Shown here piece by piece: positions 23,296 through 30,004 of a stretch of 30,004 nucleotides of DNA; position 1 is the first letter of the stretch; every line of letters starts with the position of its first letter. This DNA is from JBGTLA01 sp041744375 (GTDB taxonomy: Bacteria > Actinomycetota > Acidimicrobiia > Spongiisociales > ZC4RG35). Made by a program: the position numbers and the translations under genes. Location of the stretch: assembly GCA_041744375.1 (NCBI GenBank), contig JBGTLA010000179.1, positions 1 to 30,004 of the forward strand, given 5' to 3'. The notes beneath the pieces are model-generated. The model saw only the letters and a list, made by a program, of their open reading frames with translations. It did no database searches and had not been told where the DNA came from.

Positions 23296-25901
23296 GGGCG
23301 GTCACCCTGGTTTCCTCCCCGCGCGCCGGGAATGGCGTGAACACCAGAGCCGGACGCACGGCGGTCGCCTTGTTGGCGACCGCCGTGGCGGTGGCAGGGG
23401 TGTGGCCCGTGGCGGCGGCGTCGGAGACGGCCGCCGACGCTGCCGGAGTGACCCTGGGAGAACTGGACGAATCCAGGATCGAGCTGCCCGGGCGCCTGGC
23501 TGACTCATTCGACGCCCGGCGACCCCACCATGACCACCACCTGGTGGTGCGCCTCAAGGCCGGTTTCGAGCCCGAGATGGTGTTCGCTGAGCGCCACTCG
23601 GCTGTGGTGGGGCGTTGGTGGCAGGTGGACGTTGTGGGGGGAGCGCCTCCGGCCATCGCCGCCGCGGCCATGGCCCGCCGTCCGGGAGTCGACATCGTCG
23701 ACCTCAGCTACTACATCAATCACATCGAGCCGGCCGGCGCCGTCTCCCTGCTGACCGATGACGGAGGCATCTCGACCACTGCGACCCCGAACGACCCATT
23801 CTTCGGGCTGCAATGGAACTTCCCGGCCATCCAGTTGCCGCAAGCCTGGCAGCGGTCCGGCGGAGCCGGATCGGTGGTGGCCGTGCTCGACACGGGGATC
23901 GTCCCCGCCGGCCAGACCTTCGACCTCGGTTGCCACAGCTACGTGTCGGAGTACAACGCCCACACCAACACCTCGGGATCGGGCTCGGCCCCCGACACCG
24001 ATGGCCACGGAACCCATGTGTCGGGGACCGTTGCCCAATGCACCGACAACGGTGTCGGTGTGGCCGGGGTGGCGCGTGACGCCCGCCTCATGCCGATCGA
24101 CGTCTTCGACACGGCCAATCCACCTGCAGCGTCGAGTGCCGCCCTCTCGCGCGGGATCCGATGGGCGGCGGACCGGGGAGTCGAGGTCATCAACATGTCC
24201 CTCGGTACCGGGCCGGAGTGCGCCGCCCCGTGCGACATTCCCATCGTCTCCGATGCCATCGCCTATGCCGCTGCTCGCGACGTGGTGATCGTCGCTGCCT
24301 CCGGCAACGACGCCAACTCGACGTTGGCCAATCATTTCCCCGCCAATCATCCCGAAGTGATCGCGGTGGGCGCTACCGAGTTTCGCAACCTGCGGGCGCC
24401 GTACTCCAATTACGGCAACGGCTTGGATCTCGTTGCCCCGGGGGGTGACGTGACGGCGGACCGCAACGGCGACGGTTTCGTCGACGGGATCGTGCAGGAG
24501 ACTCTCACCTCGGCCTGTCCCGGTGCCACGCCCGGGCCGCTCACCGTATTTTGTTTCTGGCAAGGAACCTCGATGGCCACACCCCATGTGGCCGGAGCGG
24601 TTGCCCTCATGCGCTCGGCGGTGCCAGGTGCCAACCGGAACCAGGTGAGGATGGCACTCCAGCAAACCGCTCGGGATCTGGGAGCCGCCGGGTACGACCC
24701 CGTCTACGGCTACGGACTGCTCCAGGTCGACGATGCCATCGCCTATCTGCAGGCGAGTTCCAACGACATCCAGGCCCCGACGTGGCCGTCTGGCGCGTCG
24801 ATAGAGCAGGTGGACCGCTCGGGTAGCTCGGTAACGGCCGATTGGCCCGACGCACTCGACAACGTCGGCGTGGTCGGTTACCGGGTGTCACTCGACGGTG
24901 CAATCTTGGGAACCGTTGTCGATTCGGGGGCGACCGTGACGGGCCTGGAACCGGTCACGCTCTATCAGCTTTCGGTGCGTGCCTTGGATGCCGCCGGCAA
25001 CGCCTCGCCCGCCCTCACCGCCACGGTGGGCACCGGGGGAGACAACGATCCCCCGACGTGGTCTCCCGACTCGACGCTCTCGGCGGTGGACGTGTTCAAG
25101 ACCCGCGCCCTCGTGCAGTGGTCCCGGACCGCCACGGACTTCTCGGGAATCGCGGCCTTCCTGGTGTACGCCGGGCCCTTCGACGGCGCCACCAACACCG
25201 TCCATGGGTCTCTCGTCGCCGAGGTGGCCGCTTCAGAGGATCACCTCGAGTTGGTGGGGTTGTTGGCAGCCACCGACTACGGCGTCTGGGTCGAAGCGCG
25301 CGACAACGCCGGCAATGTGACCCAGGATGGGCCGATCGTGGTGTTCACCACGGCCCCCGACTTCTCCGATATCGCCTCGAGCGTCTTCGGAGAGGACATC
25401 GAGTGGCTGGCCGGGGCGGGTGTCACCCGTGGTTGCAACCCTCCTGTGAATGACCGTTTCTGTCCGAACGACCCGGTCACGCGCGGGCAGATGGCAGCCT
25501 TCCTGGTGAGAGCCCTCGGCCTGCCTGTCCCGGGGGGAGATTTCTTCGGGGACGATGGCCACTCGGTGTTCGAGGCGGACATCAATGCCTTGGCCGCCCG
25601 GGGTATCACCCAGGGTTGCAACCCACCGATAAACGACCGCTTCTGTCCCGACGTGACACTCTCCCGCGAGCAGATGGCGTCTTTCCTGGTCCGGGCCCTG
25701 CAATTGGAGACGACTACGGGAGCGATGGCCTTCTCCGACACCGCCCATTCCGTGCATGTCGCCGACATCGAGGTCCTGGCCGACTCTGGCATCACGCGGG
25801 GGTGTAACCCTCCTGCCAACGACCGATTCTGTCCTCGCGAGACCGTCACCAGAGGACAGATGGCAGCGTTCCTGCGACGGGCGTTGGGGGGCCTGAGGTA
25901 G
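23292..25901 (+). CDS. Secreted subtilisin-family (S8) protease with FN3-like and three S-layer-like domains
   Basis: An 869-aa secreted protease counted from GTG 23292, which overlaps the previous stop (GTGA). GTG 23337, 15 codons later, would give a more standard signal peptide and is a real alternative. The signal hydrophobic core is at 23-43. An I9-like propeptide spans about 82-146. The catalytic domain has Asp200 (VVAVLDTG), His239 (DGHGTHVSG), the oxyanion Asn339 (ASGND) and Ser427 (GTSMATPHVAG). Two FN3-like modules follow (about 495-690), each ending with a DxAGN motif. The C-terminus holds three S-layer-like repeats, predicted to hold the enzyme at the cell surface. It is coupled to the HtrA-like lipoprotein, suggesting a two-protease surface unit, possibly with sequential activation (inference). 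Confidence 0.92.
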   Translation: MRAVTLVSSPRAGNGVNTRAGRTAVALLATAVAVAGVWPVAAASETAADAAGVTLGELDESRIELPGRLADSFDARRPHHDHHLVVRLKAGFEPEMVFAERHSAVVGRWWQVDVVGGAPPAIAAAAMARRPGVDIVDLSYYINHIEPAGAVSLLTDDGGISTTATPNDPFFGLQWNFPAIQLPQAWQRSGGAGSVVAVLDTGIVPAGQTFDLGCHSYVSEYNAHTNTSGSGSAPDTDGHGTHVSGTVAQCTDNGVGVAGVARDARLMPIDVFDTANPPAASSAALSRGIRWAADRGVEVINMSLGTGPECAAPCDIPIVSDAIAYAAARDVVIVAASGNDANSTLANHFPANHPEVIAVGATEFRNLRAPYSNYGNGLDLVAPGGDVTADRNGDGFVDGIVQETLTSACPGATPGPLTVFCFWQGTSMATPHVAGAVALMRSAVPGANRNQVRMALQQTARDLGAAGYDPVYGYGLLQVDDAIAYLQASSNDIQAPTWPSGASIEQVDRSGSSVTADWPDALDNVGVVGYRVSLDGAILGTVVDSGATVTGLEPVTLYQLSVRALDAAGNASPALTATVGTGGDNDPPTWSPDSTLSAVDVFKTRALVQWSRTATDFSGIAAFLVYAGPFDGATNTVHGSLVAEVAASEDHLELVGLLAATDYGVWVEARDNAGNVTQDGPIVVFTTAPDFSDIASSVFGEDIEWLAGAGVTRGCNPPVNDRFCPNDPVTRGQMAAFLVRALGLPVPGGDFFGDDGHSVFEADINALAARGITQGCNPPINDRFCPDVTLSREQMASFLVRALQLETTTGAMAFSDTAHSVHVADIEVLADSGITRGCNPPANDRFCPRETVTRGQMAAFLRRALGGLR
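25359..25898 (+). repeat. Three tandem S-layer-homology-like protein repeats
   Basis: Three in-frame units of about 55-60 codons begin near 25359, 25539 and 25728. Each follows F-S/G-D...S-V/H..DI..LA..GIT(R/Q)GCNPPxNDRFCP...R.QM(A)(A/S)FL.RAL. Two Cys are invariant in each. The DNA is diverged between units, so this is an old protein duplication and not a recent DNA repeat. The pattern is almost identical to the single module in the gene at 18345-19241. Confidence 0.9.
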
Positions 25902-25908
25902 CGCTCGT

Positions 25909-25927
25909 CCCGGGCCTCAGGCCCGGG
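25909..25927. terminator. Candidate bidirectional hairpin terminator between convergent genes
   Basis: CCCGGGCC-TCA-GGCCCGGG, a perfect 8-bp GC stem with a 3-nt loop, placed exactly between the subtilisin stop (25899-25901) and the antiporter end. The loop TCA is the complement of the antiporter TGA stop codon. No T-run follows on either strand, so it is a hairpin-only type, as is common in high-GC actinobacteria. Confidence 0.6.
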
Positions 25928-27269
25928 GAAGGGGTTGTTCGACATCGCCTCCCGGTGGGGCGGGCACACGGTCTATGAAACGTTTGAACAACGGTCCGGT
26001 CATGGTGGTGGTGACCAGGGCCATGACGACTCCCCCCAACTGCATCACCGGGGTGATGACGCCTCCTTGGACTCCGACGAGAGCCACCACCAGGACCAAC
26101 AGCCCCCGACAGTTCATCAGGATCCCGAGGATGTTCCCTTCCGCCCAGGTGAGGCCCCCGGCCCGGGCGAACACTGCTCCTCCGGCCCACTTGGAAACCA
26201 CTCCGACGAACAGGAAGAGTGCCAGGCCGGCCAGTGCGGCCGAGGAAAGCTGGGTGAAATCGGTGCCGAGACCGGAGAATGCCAAGAACACAGGGAGCAA
26301 CACCGTGCCGGTCAGCTCTCCGAGCCGATCACCCATGGCGGCAAACAGCGGTTTTCGTGCCGGCATCACCAGTCCGGCCATGAAACCACCCACGATCACC
26401 GACAGGCCGAGCAGATGGGCGACCCATCCTGACAGGAAAAGCACGATGAACATGGTGGCGAAGAAGCCGGTGCGGAGGTCACCGGCCTCCGTGAACGGTC
26501 GCGCCAGCCGATTCATCAGCTTCCCGACGACGGCCAGCATCACCACCAGGTAGACGGCCGACCAGGCGATACGAGAGGCGATGGCGCCCACACCGGCACC
26601 CGCTGCCACCTGGGAGGCCACGGCCGCCACGACGAACATGGCAATCGTGCAGACGGCGGCCGCGGCGATTCCGATCGCCCCCAGTGGGGACGTGGTGAGA
26701 TTCCACTCCTGGAGAATCCTCACCATCACCGGGAAGGCGGTCACCGCAAGCATCGCCCCCACGAACAGGGTGAAACCGAGCGCCGACGCCCCCGAGGCCA
26801 TGAACACTTCCGTCGCCAGGACGGGGCTGATGAGGAACCCCAGCGCCACCGGCAATCCGACCACCCCGAGCCCGACGAGGACGATACCTTTCATCTTTCC
26901 GTGGAGTAACGCTGAGTCGACCTCCAATCCCGTGAGGAACATGAAGAGGAGGAGGGCGAGCTGGCCGATTCCGCCCAGGATGGCACGGGACTGGGCCGGG
27001 AACAGGCACCATGTGGGACTGGCCACGGTTCCCTCCGGGGCAGCCGCCAGTGCTTGCTGGCAGTGCATCCACTCGGGAGCCACGAATCCGGGCCACAGGG
27101 CGGGTCCCAACAGAGTCGGTCCGAGCAAGATGCCGGCTACGATTTCGCCGACGACGCGGGGCTGCCCGATCTTCGTGAAGAGGCTTCCCACGCCTCTCGC
27201 CACCACCAGGATCAGGGCGAGGTTCAAGAGGACGTAGCCGACCACCTGGCCGGTATCGAGCGCGTTCAC
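25917..27269 (-). CDS. CPA2-type cation/proton antiporter (Kef/NhaP-like membrane domain)
   Basis: A 450-aa integral membrane protein with about 12-13 hydrophobic segments. The N-terminal signature FTKIGQPRVVGEIVAGILLGPTLLG is typical of the Na+/H+ exchanger domain of monovalent-cation antiporters, and FLTGLEVDSALL matches the conserved region following it. No C-terminal RCK/TrkA nucleotide-binding domain is present, so it is the short form. It likely exchanges Na+ or K+ for protons. A hydrophilic loop with Cys and Trp residues (about 68-95) lies between the second and third helices. GTG 27269 has GGGAGG 5 nt upstream. The gene is 119 bp downstream of ino1 on the same strand and ends at the shared hairpin. 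Confidence 0.9.
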   Translation of the reverse strand: MNALDTGQVVGYVLLNLALILVVARGVGSLFTKIGQPRVVGEIVAGILLGPTLLGPALWPGFVAPEWMHCQQALAAAPEGTVASPTWCLFPAQSRAILGGIGQLALLLFMFLTGLEVDSALLHGKMKGIVLVGLGVVGLPVALGFLISPVLATEVFMASGASALGFTLFVGAMLAVTAFPVMVRILQEWNLTTSPLGAIGIAAAAVCTIAMFVVAAVASQVAAGAGVGAIASRIAWSAVYLVVMLAVVGKLMNRLARPFTEAGDLRTGFFATMFIVLFLSGWVAHLLGLSVIVGGFMAGLVMPARKPLFAAMGDRLGELTGTVLLPVFLAFSGLGTDFTQLSSAALAGLALFLFVGVVSKWAGGAVFARAGGLTWAEGNILGILMNCRGLLVLVVALVGVQGGVITPVMQLGGVVMALVTTTMTGPLFKRFIDRVPAPPGGDVEQPLPRA

Positions 27270-27388
27270 ACAAGCCTCCCGTCGACCGCCGCTACTTCGA
27301 GCGCAGGCGGCCGGGGGATGCTATCGCAGGCAGATTGTCCATGCTCAGGATTCGCCAGTGATGACGGATGGCGGGGGCGCCGTGGCCT

Positions 27389-28714
27389 CTAGTCGTCTTC
27401 GTAGTATTCCGTGCCCAGGTGGGTGATGAGTTCTTCGCCCATCATGTGACGGAGATTGTTCTTGAGCTTGGTCAGCTGGATGAAGGTGTCGTTCTCGGGA
27501 TAGACCTCGGGCGCGTGCTGGGGGCTCTTGAAGTAGAACGAGAGCCACTCCTGGATGCCTTTGCGCCCGGCCCGATGGGCCAAATCCAAGAACAGCGCCA
27601 GGTCGAGGACCAGGGGAGCGGCCAGGATGGAGTCCCGACACAAGAAGTCGACCTTGATCTGCATCGGATATCCGAGCCAGCCGAAGATGTCGATGTTGTC
27701 CCATCCCTCTTTGTTGTCGCCGTGGGGCGGGTAGTAGTTGATGCGCACCTTGTGGTAGAGGTCGCCGTACAGGTCCGGATACAGCTCGGGTTGGAGGATT
27801 TGCTCGAGGACGCCGAGCTTGGACACCTCTTTTGACCGGAAGCTGTCGGGATCGTCGAGGACCTCACCGTCTCGGTTCCCCAGGATGTTAGTGGAGAACC
27901 AGCCTCTGATCCCCAACATGCGGGCTTTGAAGCCCGGGGCGAGGATCGTCTTGATGAGGGTCTGGCCGGTCTTGAAGTCCTTGCCGGCGATAGGCACGCC
28001 GCGCTGGTCGGCCAGTTCCACCATGGCCGGGATGTCGACGCTGAGGTTGGGCGCTCCGTTGGCAAACGGTACGTCCGATCGGAGAGCAGCATAGGCGTAG
28101 ATCTGGGAAGGAGCGATGTCGGGGTGCGAATCCCGGAGCCCTTGTTCGAAGGAGGCGAGGTCCATGTGCACGGCCGACGGCTCCTTGTAAACCTCCGTGG
28201 AACCGCACCACACCATCACCACCCGGTCGACCTCCTGGTCTGAACGGAAGCGGTCGATGTCCTCCATGAGGGACTCGGCCTGGTCCATCTTGGTTCCAGA
28301 GGTCGGCTTCGTGTGGTCGGTGTCGGGAAGGTTGCGCACCCACTCGTGCTCGAACACGGCCGGCATGGGCTGAATGGTGCGCAGCTCGTCGCCGATCGAT
28401 TCGATGTGGCGCGCTTCCAGCACTCCCGCTTTCATGGCGGAGGCGTACGCGTCGTCGGAGTAGGGGTCCCATCCTCCGAACACCAGGTCGTCGAGGCGGG
28501 CCAGGGGGACGAATTCCCCGATGAGCGGCTCTCTCTTGTCGGTGCGGCGTCCCAGGCGGATGCGACCGAGTTGGGTGAGTGAGCCGTATGGTTGGGCGAA
28601 GCCTTTGCGAGCGGATAAGACTCCGGCAAAGAGCGTGGTGGCGACGGCACCCATTCCCGGTGTCAGCACACCGAGCTTGCCCTCGGCAGCGGGTATGGCG
28701 GGAACATCGGACAT
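27389..28714 (-). CDS. ino1: myo-Inositol-1(3)-phosphate synthase
   Basis: A 441-aa NAD-dependent isomerase that converts glucose-6-phosphate to inositol-phosphate, the entry to phosphatidylinositol and mycothiol in actinobacteria. Recognisable parts are the NAD site VLTPGMGAVATTL near the N-terminus, the VWCGSTEVYKEPSAVH region and the catalytic segment VPIAGKDFKTGQTLIKT. These are followed by GWFSTNILGNRDGEVLDDP and DNIDIFGWLGYPMQIKV. It resembles the longer eukaryote-like form more than the roughly 360-aa mycobacterial one. ATG 28714 is chosen over an in-frame start at 28741 because AGGAGG (28724-28729) sits 9 nt upstream and the usual start MSDVPAI follows. Confidence 0.93.
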   Translation of the reverse strand: MSDVPAIPAAEGKLGVLTPGMGAVATTLFAGVLSARKGFAQPYGSLTQLGRIRLGRRTDKREPLIGEFVPLARLDDLVFGGWDPYSDDAYASAMKAGVLEARHIESIGDELRTIQPMPAVFEHEWVRNLPDTDHTKPTSGTKMDQAESLMEDIDRFRSDQEVDRVVMVWCGSTEVYKEPSAVHMDLASFEQGLRDSHPDIAPSQIYAYAALRSDVPFANGAPNLSVDIPAMVELADQRGVPIAGKDFKTGQTLIKTILAPGFKARMLGIRGWFSTNILGNRDGEVLDDPDSFRSKEVSKLGVLEQILQPELYPDLYGDLYHKVRINYYPPHGDNKEGWDNIDIFGWLGYPMQIKVDFLCRDSILAAPLVLDLALFLDLAHRAGRKGIQEWLSFYFKSPQHAPEVYPENDTFIQLTKLKNNLRHMMGEELITHLGTEYYEDD

Positions 28715-28739
28715 GAGAGAAGACCTCCTGTGGACGGCC

Positions 28740-28769
28740 ACGATACGCCGGGTGCCCGACCGTGGCCAA
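28740..28769 (-). promoter_or_regulatory. ino1: Candidate sigma70-type promoter of ino1
   Basis: On the minus strand TTGGCC (28769-28764), an 18-nt spacer and TATCGT (28745-28740). The predicted start near 28733 gives a leader of about 20 nt that just contains the AGGAGG ribosome binding site. It overlaps the control region of the divergent gene at 28798. Confidence 0.45.
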
Positions 28770-28784
28770 GGTCCGGGGTGTCGG

Positions 28785-28790
28785 TAGGGT
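28785..28790 (+). promoter_or_regulatory. Candidate -10 box, leaderless start at 28798
   Basis: TAGGGT ends 7 nt before GTG 28798, so transcription would begin at the start codon itself. This favours 28798 over the in-frame GTG at 28762. A G-run separates box and start and might alternatively act as a weak ribosome binding site. Confidence 0.4.
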
Positions 28791-28797
28791 TGGGGGG

Positions 28798-29247
28798 GTG
28801 GACTTCGGTGACGGAACCCTCGAGCCCTCGGTCGATGTGGCGCTGCTGGCCGACGCCGTCCAGGCCAGCCGCGGCAAGCTCTTCATCTTGGGAGGAGGCT
28901 GGGACGTCCTGACCGTTCGCACATTTCCCGCTCGGCACCCCAGCATGGGGATAGGGCTGCGATTGCGAGTGCCGTGGGGGTGGCCGGGCGACACACTGCA
29001 GCTCGACGTCGAGCTCCAGGACCAGGACGGAGCCTCGGTTCTTCCGGGAACCCTGAAAGCTCCCGTGCCCGTACGACGTCCCGCTCACCTGCCGGAGGGG
29101 CAGGATGTGAGCCTCGTTCGGGCGCTCACCTTCACGAACGTGGTCTTTCGCAAGGAAGGGGCCTTCTCCTTCGTCATCTCGGTAGACGGGGACGTCAAGG
29201 AACGTCTGCGCTTCCTGGTCAGGGCGCGATCCGACGGCGACCGATGA
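28798..29247 (+). CDS. DUF6941-like conserved protein of unknown function
   Basis: A 149-aa cytoplasmic-looking protein. The N-terminal pattern VALLADAVQASRGKLFILGGGWD resembles a family of small beta-rich proteins (DUF6941 type) seen in several bacterial phyla; I assign this from memory of the pattern and no function is known. The remainder alternates hydrophobic and polar residues in a beta-sandwich-like way and ends FVISVDGDVKERLRFLVRAR. GTG 28798 is supported by the TAGGGT box; GTG 28762 is the alternative. The stop overlaps the start of the LON-domain gene by 4 bp (ATGA), so the two are probably made together. Confidence 0.75.
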   Translation: MDFGDGTLEPSVDVALLADAVQASRGKLFILGGGWDVLTVRTFPARHPSMGIGLRLRVPWGWPGDTLQLDVELQDQDGASVLPGTLKAPVPVRRPAHLPEGQDVSLVRALTFTNVVFRKEGAFSFVISVDGDVKERLRFLVRARSDGDR

Positions 29248-29864
29248 CGGTGATGCCGATGTTTCCGCTGGGAATGGTCGTGTTCCCGTTCACGGCCGTT
29301 CCGCTGCGTGTGTTCGAGCCCCGATACCAGCACCTTCTCGACGATGTCCTCGCCGGCGATCGGACGTTCGGTACGGTCCTGATCGAGCGGGGATCGGAGG
29401 TGGGCGGTGGTGACGAGCGCTTCGATATCGGGACCATCGTGGCGGTGTCGGGTGTGTCGCGGTTGGCGGAGGCCGACCACCGTCTGGTGTTCGTCGCGGG
29501 TATGCAACGGGTGGCGGTTCGGAGTTGGATGGACGACGATCCATATCCGAGAGCCGATGTCGACCTTCTCGCCGAAGCGTCCGAGGATGTTCCTGCCGGG
29601 CTGTTGGACGAGGTGTCGGTGGCGGTGCGTCGTGTGCTCGCTCTCGCCAGCGAGCTGGGATCGGACACCTCGGCGATAGGCGTGGAATTGTCCGACGACC
29701 CGGTGGTGGCGAGCTACCAGGCGTCGGCGCTCACACCGGTCACGCCGCTGGATGCCCATCGCCTTCTCAAGACGGCCGGCCCTGCCAGCCGACTGAAGCT
29801 GTGCCGCCAGATGTTGGCCGCCACCAGCGAACTGCTCACCCACCGCCTCGAGACCGGAGGCTGA
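29244..29864 (+). CDS. LON peptidase substrate-binding domain protein (no ATPase or protease part)
   Basis: A 206-aa protein consisting only of the LON N-terminal (PUA-like) domain. MPMFPLGMVVFPFTAVPLRVFEPRY is the standard opening, followed by FGTVLIERGSEVGGGD and FDIGTIVAVS. The helical half (about 115-200) ends with LKTAGPASRLKLCRQML. Full Lon would need an AAA+ and a Ser-Lys protease domain, both absent here, so it may bind peptides or partner proteins. Free-standing forms are widespread in bacteria and poorly characterised. It starts in a 4-bp overlap with the DUF6941-like gene. Confidence 0.88.
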   Translation: MTVMPMFPLGMVVFPFTAVPLRVFEPRYQHLLDDVLAGDRTFGTVLIERGSEVGGGDERFDIGTIVAVSGVSRLAEADHRLVFVAGMQRVAVRSWMDDDPYPRADVDLLAEASEDVPAGLLDEVSVAVRRVLALASELGSDTSAIGVELSDDPVVASYQASALTPVTPLDAHRLLKTAGPASRLKLCRQMLAATSELLTHRLETGG

Positions 29865-30004
29865 TCTCGACCGGGCTGAGTGGACCCGGCTCCGAAAACG
29901 CTCAACCATCTTCCATGGCGGTCGATAAACCCCCATATCCATCCTGTAGCCAGGGAGTGGGCTGCCGCGATGGCACCTAGCGGGGTCACGCCGACACGTC
30001 GGCG
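29865..30004. other. Right-edge region without a recognised gene
   Basis: 140 bp after the LON-domain gene. I find no convincing coding sequence or tRNA. A perfect palindromic hairpin, CGCCGAC-AC-GTCGGCG, fills 29989-30004 and runs to the window edge. It could be part of a terminator or an operator of the next gene, but the context is missing. A weaker CCGGG/CCCGG pair (29871-29889) might end the LON-domain transcript. Confidence 0.35.

Noticed and set aside
23505..24665. 386-codon minus-strand frame opposite the subtilisin
   Set aside because: It is a shadow of the protease catalytic domain, with no recognisable motif.
23292..25901. Type VII secretion mycosin
   Set aside because: The subtilisin has FN3-like and S-layer-like C-terminal modules, not a C-terminal membrane helix, and no Esx or Ecc genes are nearby.
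29714..29989. Possible minus-strand 91-aa gene at the right edge
   Set aside because: It lies mostly antisense to the LON-domain gene and no family or ribosome binding site is visible.
29940..30004. Possible tRNA at the right edge
   Set aside because: No cloverleaf or T-loop GGTTCRA pattern could be built; only a short palindrome is present.

Overview
The window is GC-rich, gene-dense DNA. It most likely comes from a Gram-positive actinobacterium of the Acidimicrobiia type. Indicators are the menaquinone genes, a myo-inositol-phosphate synthase, many PknB-like Ser/Thr kinases, an AfsR/SARP-type regulator, likely leaderless starts preceded by TANNNT boxes, and S-layer-homology-like repeats carrying the Cys-containing signature GCNPPxNDxFCP. 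The taxon is inferred; no rRNA or tRNA was found.

Left part (1-6.5 kb): the start of menA and all of menB lie on the minus strand. On the plus strand there follows a compact surface-envelope-like cassette: a 66-aa YLDPGSGS microprotein, a two-part protein with a kinase-like N-terminus and a SAM-methyltransferase C-terminus, and a membrane-anchored sulfatase/phosphoglycerol-transferase-like protein. These run straight into menE. arfB (ribosome rescue) faces menE.

Middle (6.6-21.5 kb): a 1095-aa AfsR-like regulator contains a degenerate class III cyclase domain. It is followed, on the opposite strand, by an unusual eight-gene cluster read from 21515 down to 9943. In order of transcription it holds: (1) a receptor kinase with a cadherin-like ectodomain, (2) a secreted or anchored S-layer-like protein, (3) a Ser/Thr kinase fused to a flavin-monooxygenase-like protein, (4) a small 4-TM protein, (5) a TauE/SafE (TSUP) transporter, (6) a soluble kinase, (7) a zinc-ribbon/FHA protein, (8) a receptor kinase whose ectodomain is an internal duplication. 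Five of the seven junctions are 4-bp stop/start overlaps, so the genes are probably made as one unit. I consider this the best candidate for an undescribed system: four kinases, a phosphothreonine reader, a redox enzyme and an anion transporter. A role in phosphorylation-controlled redox or sulfur-compound handling at the envelope is inference only.

Divergent from that cluster (21.7-25.9 kb) are two coupled secreted proteases: an HtrA-like lipoprotein with a PDZ domain and an extra C-terminal domain, and a subtilisin with FN3-like domains and three C-terminal S-layer-like repeats. The repeats match the single repeat in gene 2 of the kinase cluster.

Right part (25.9-30 kb): a CPA2-type cation/proton antiporter and ino1 on the minus strand, then a coupled pair on the plus strand (a DUF6941-like protein and a LON substrate-binding-domain protein). 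No insertion sequence, phage gene, CRISPR array or RNA gene was recognised. No gene-free stretch exceeds 300 bp; the largest is the 214-bp divergent region at 21516-21729.
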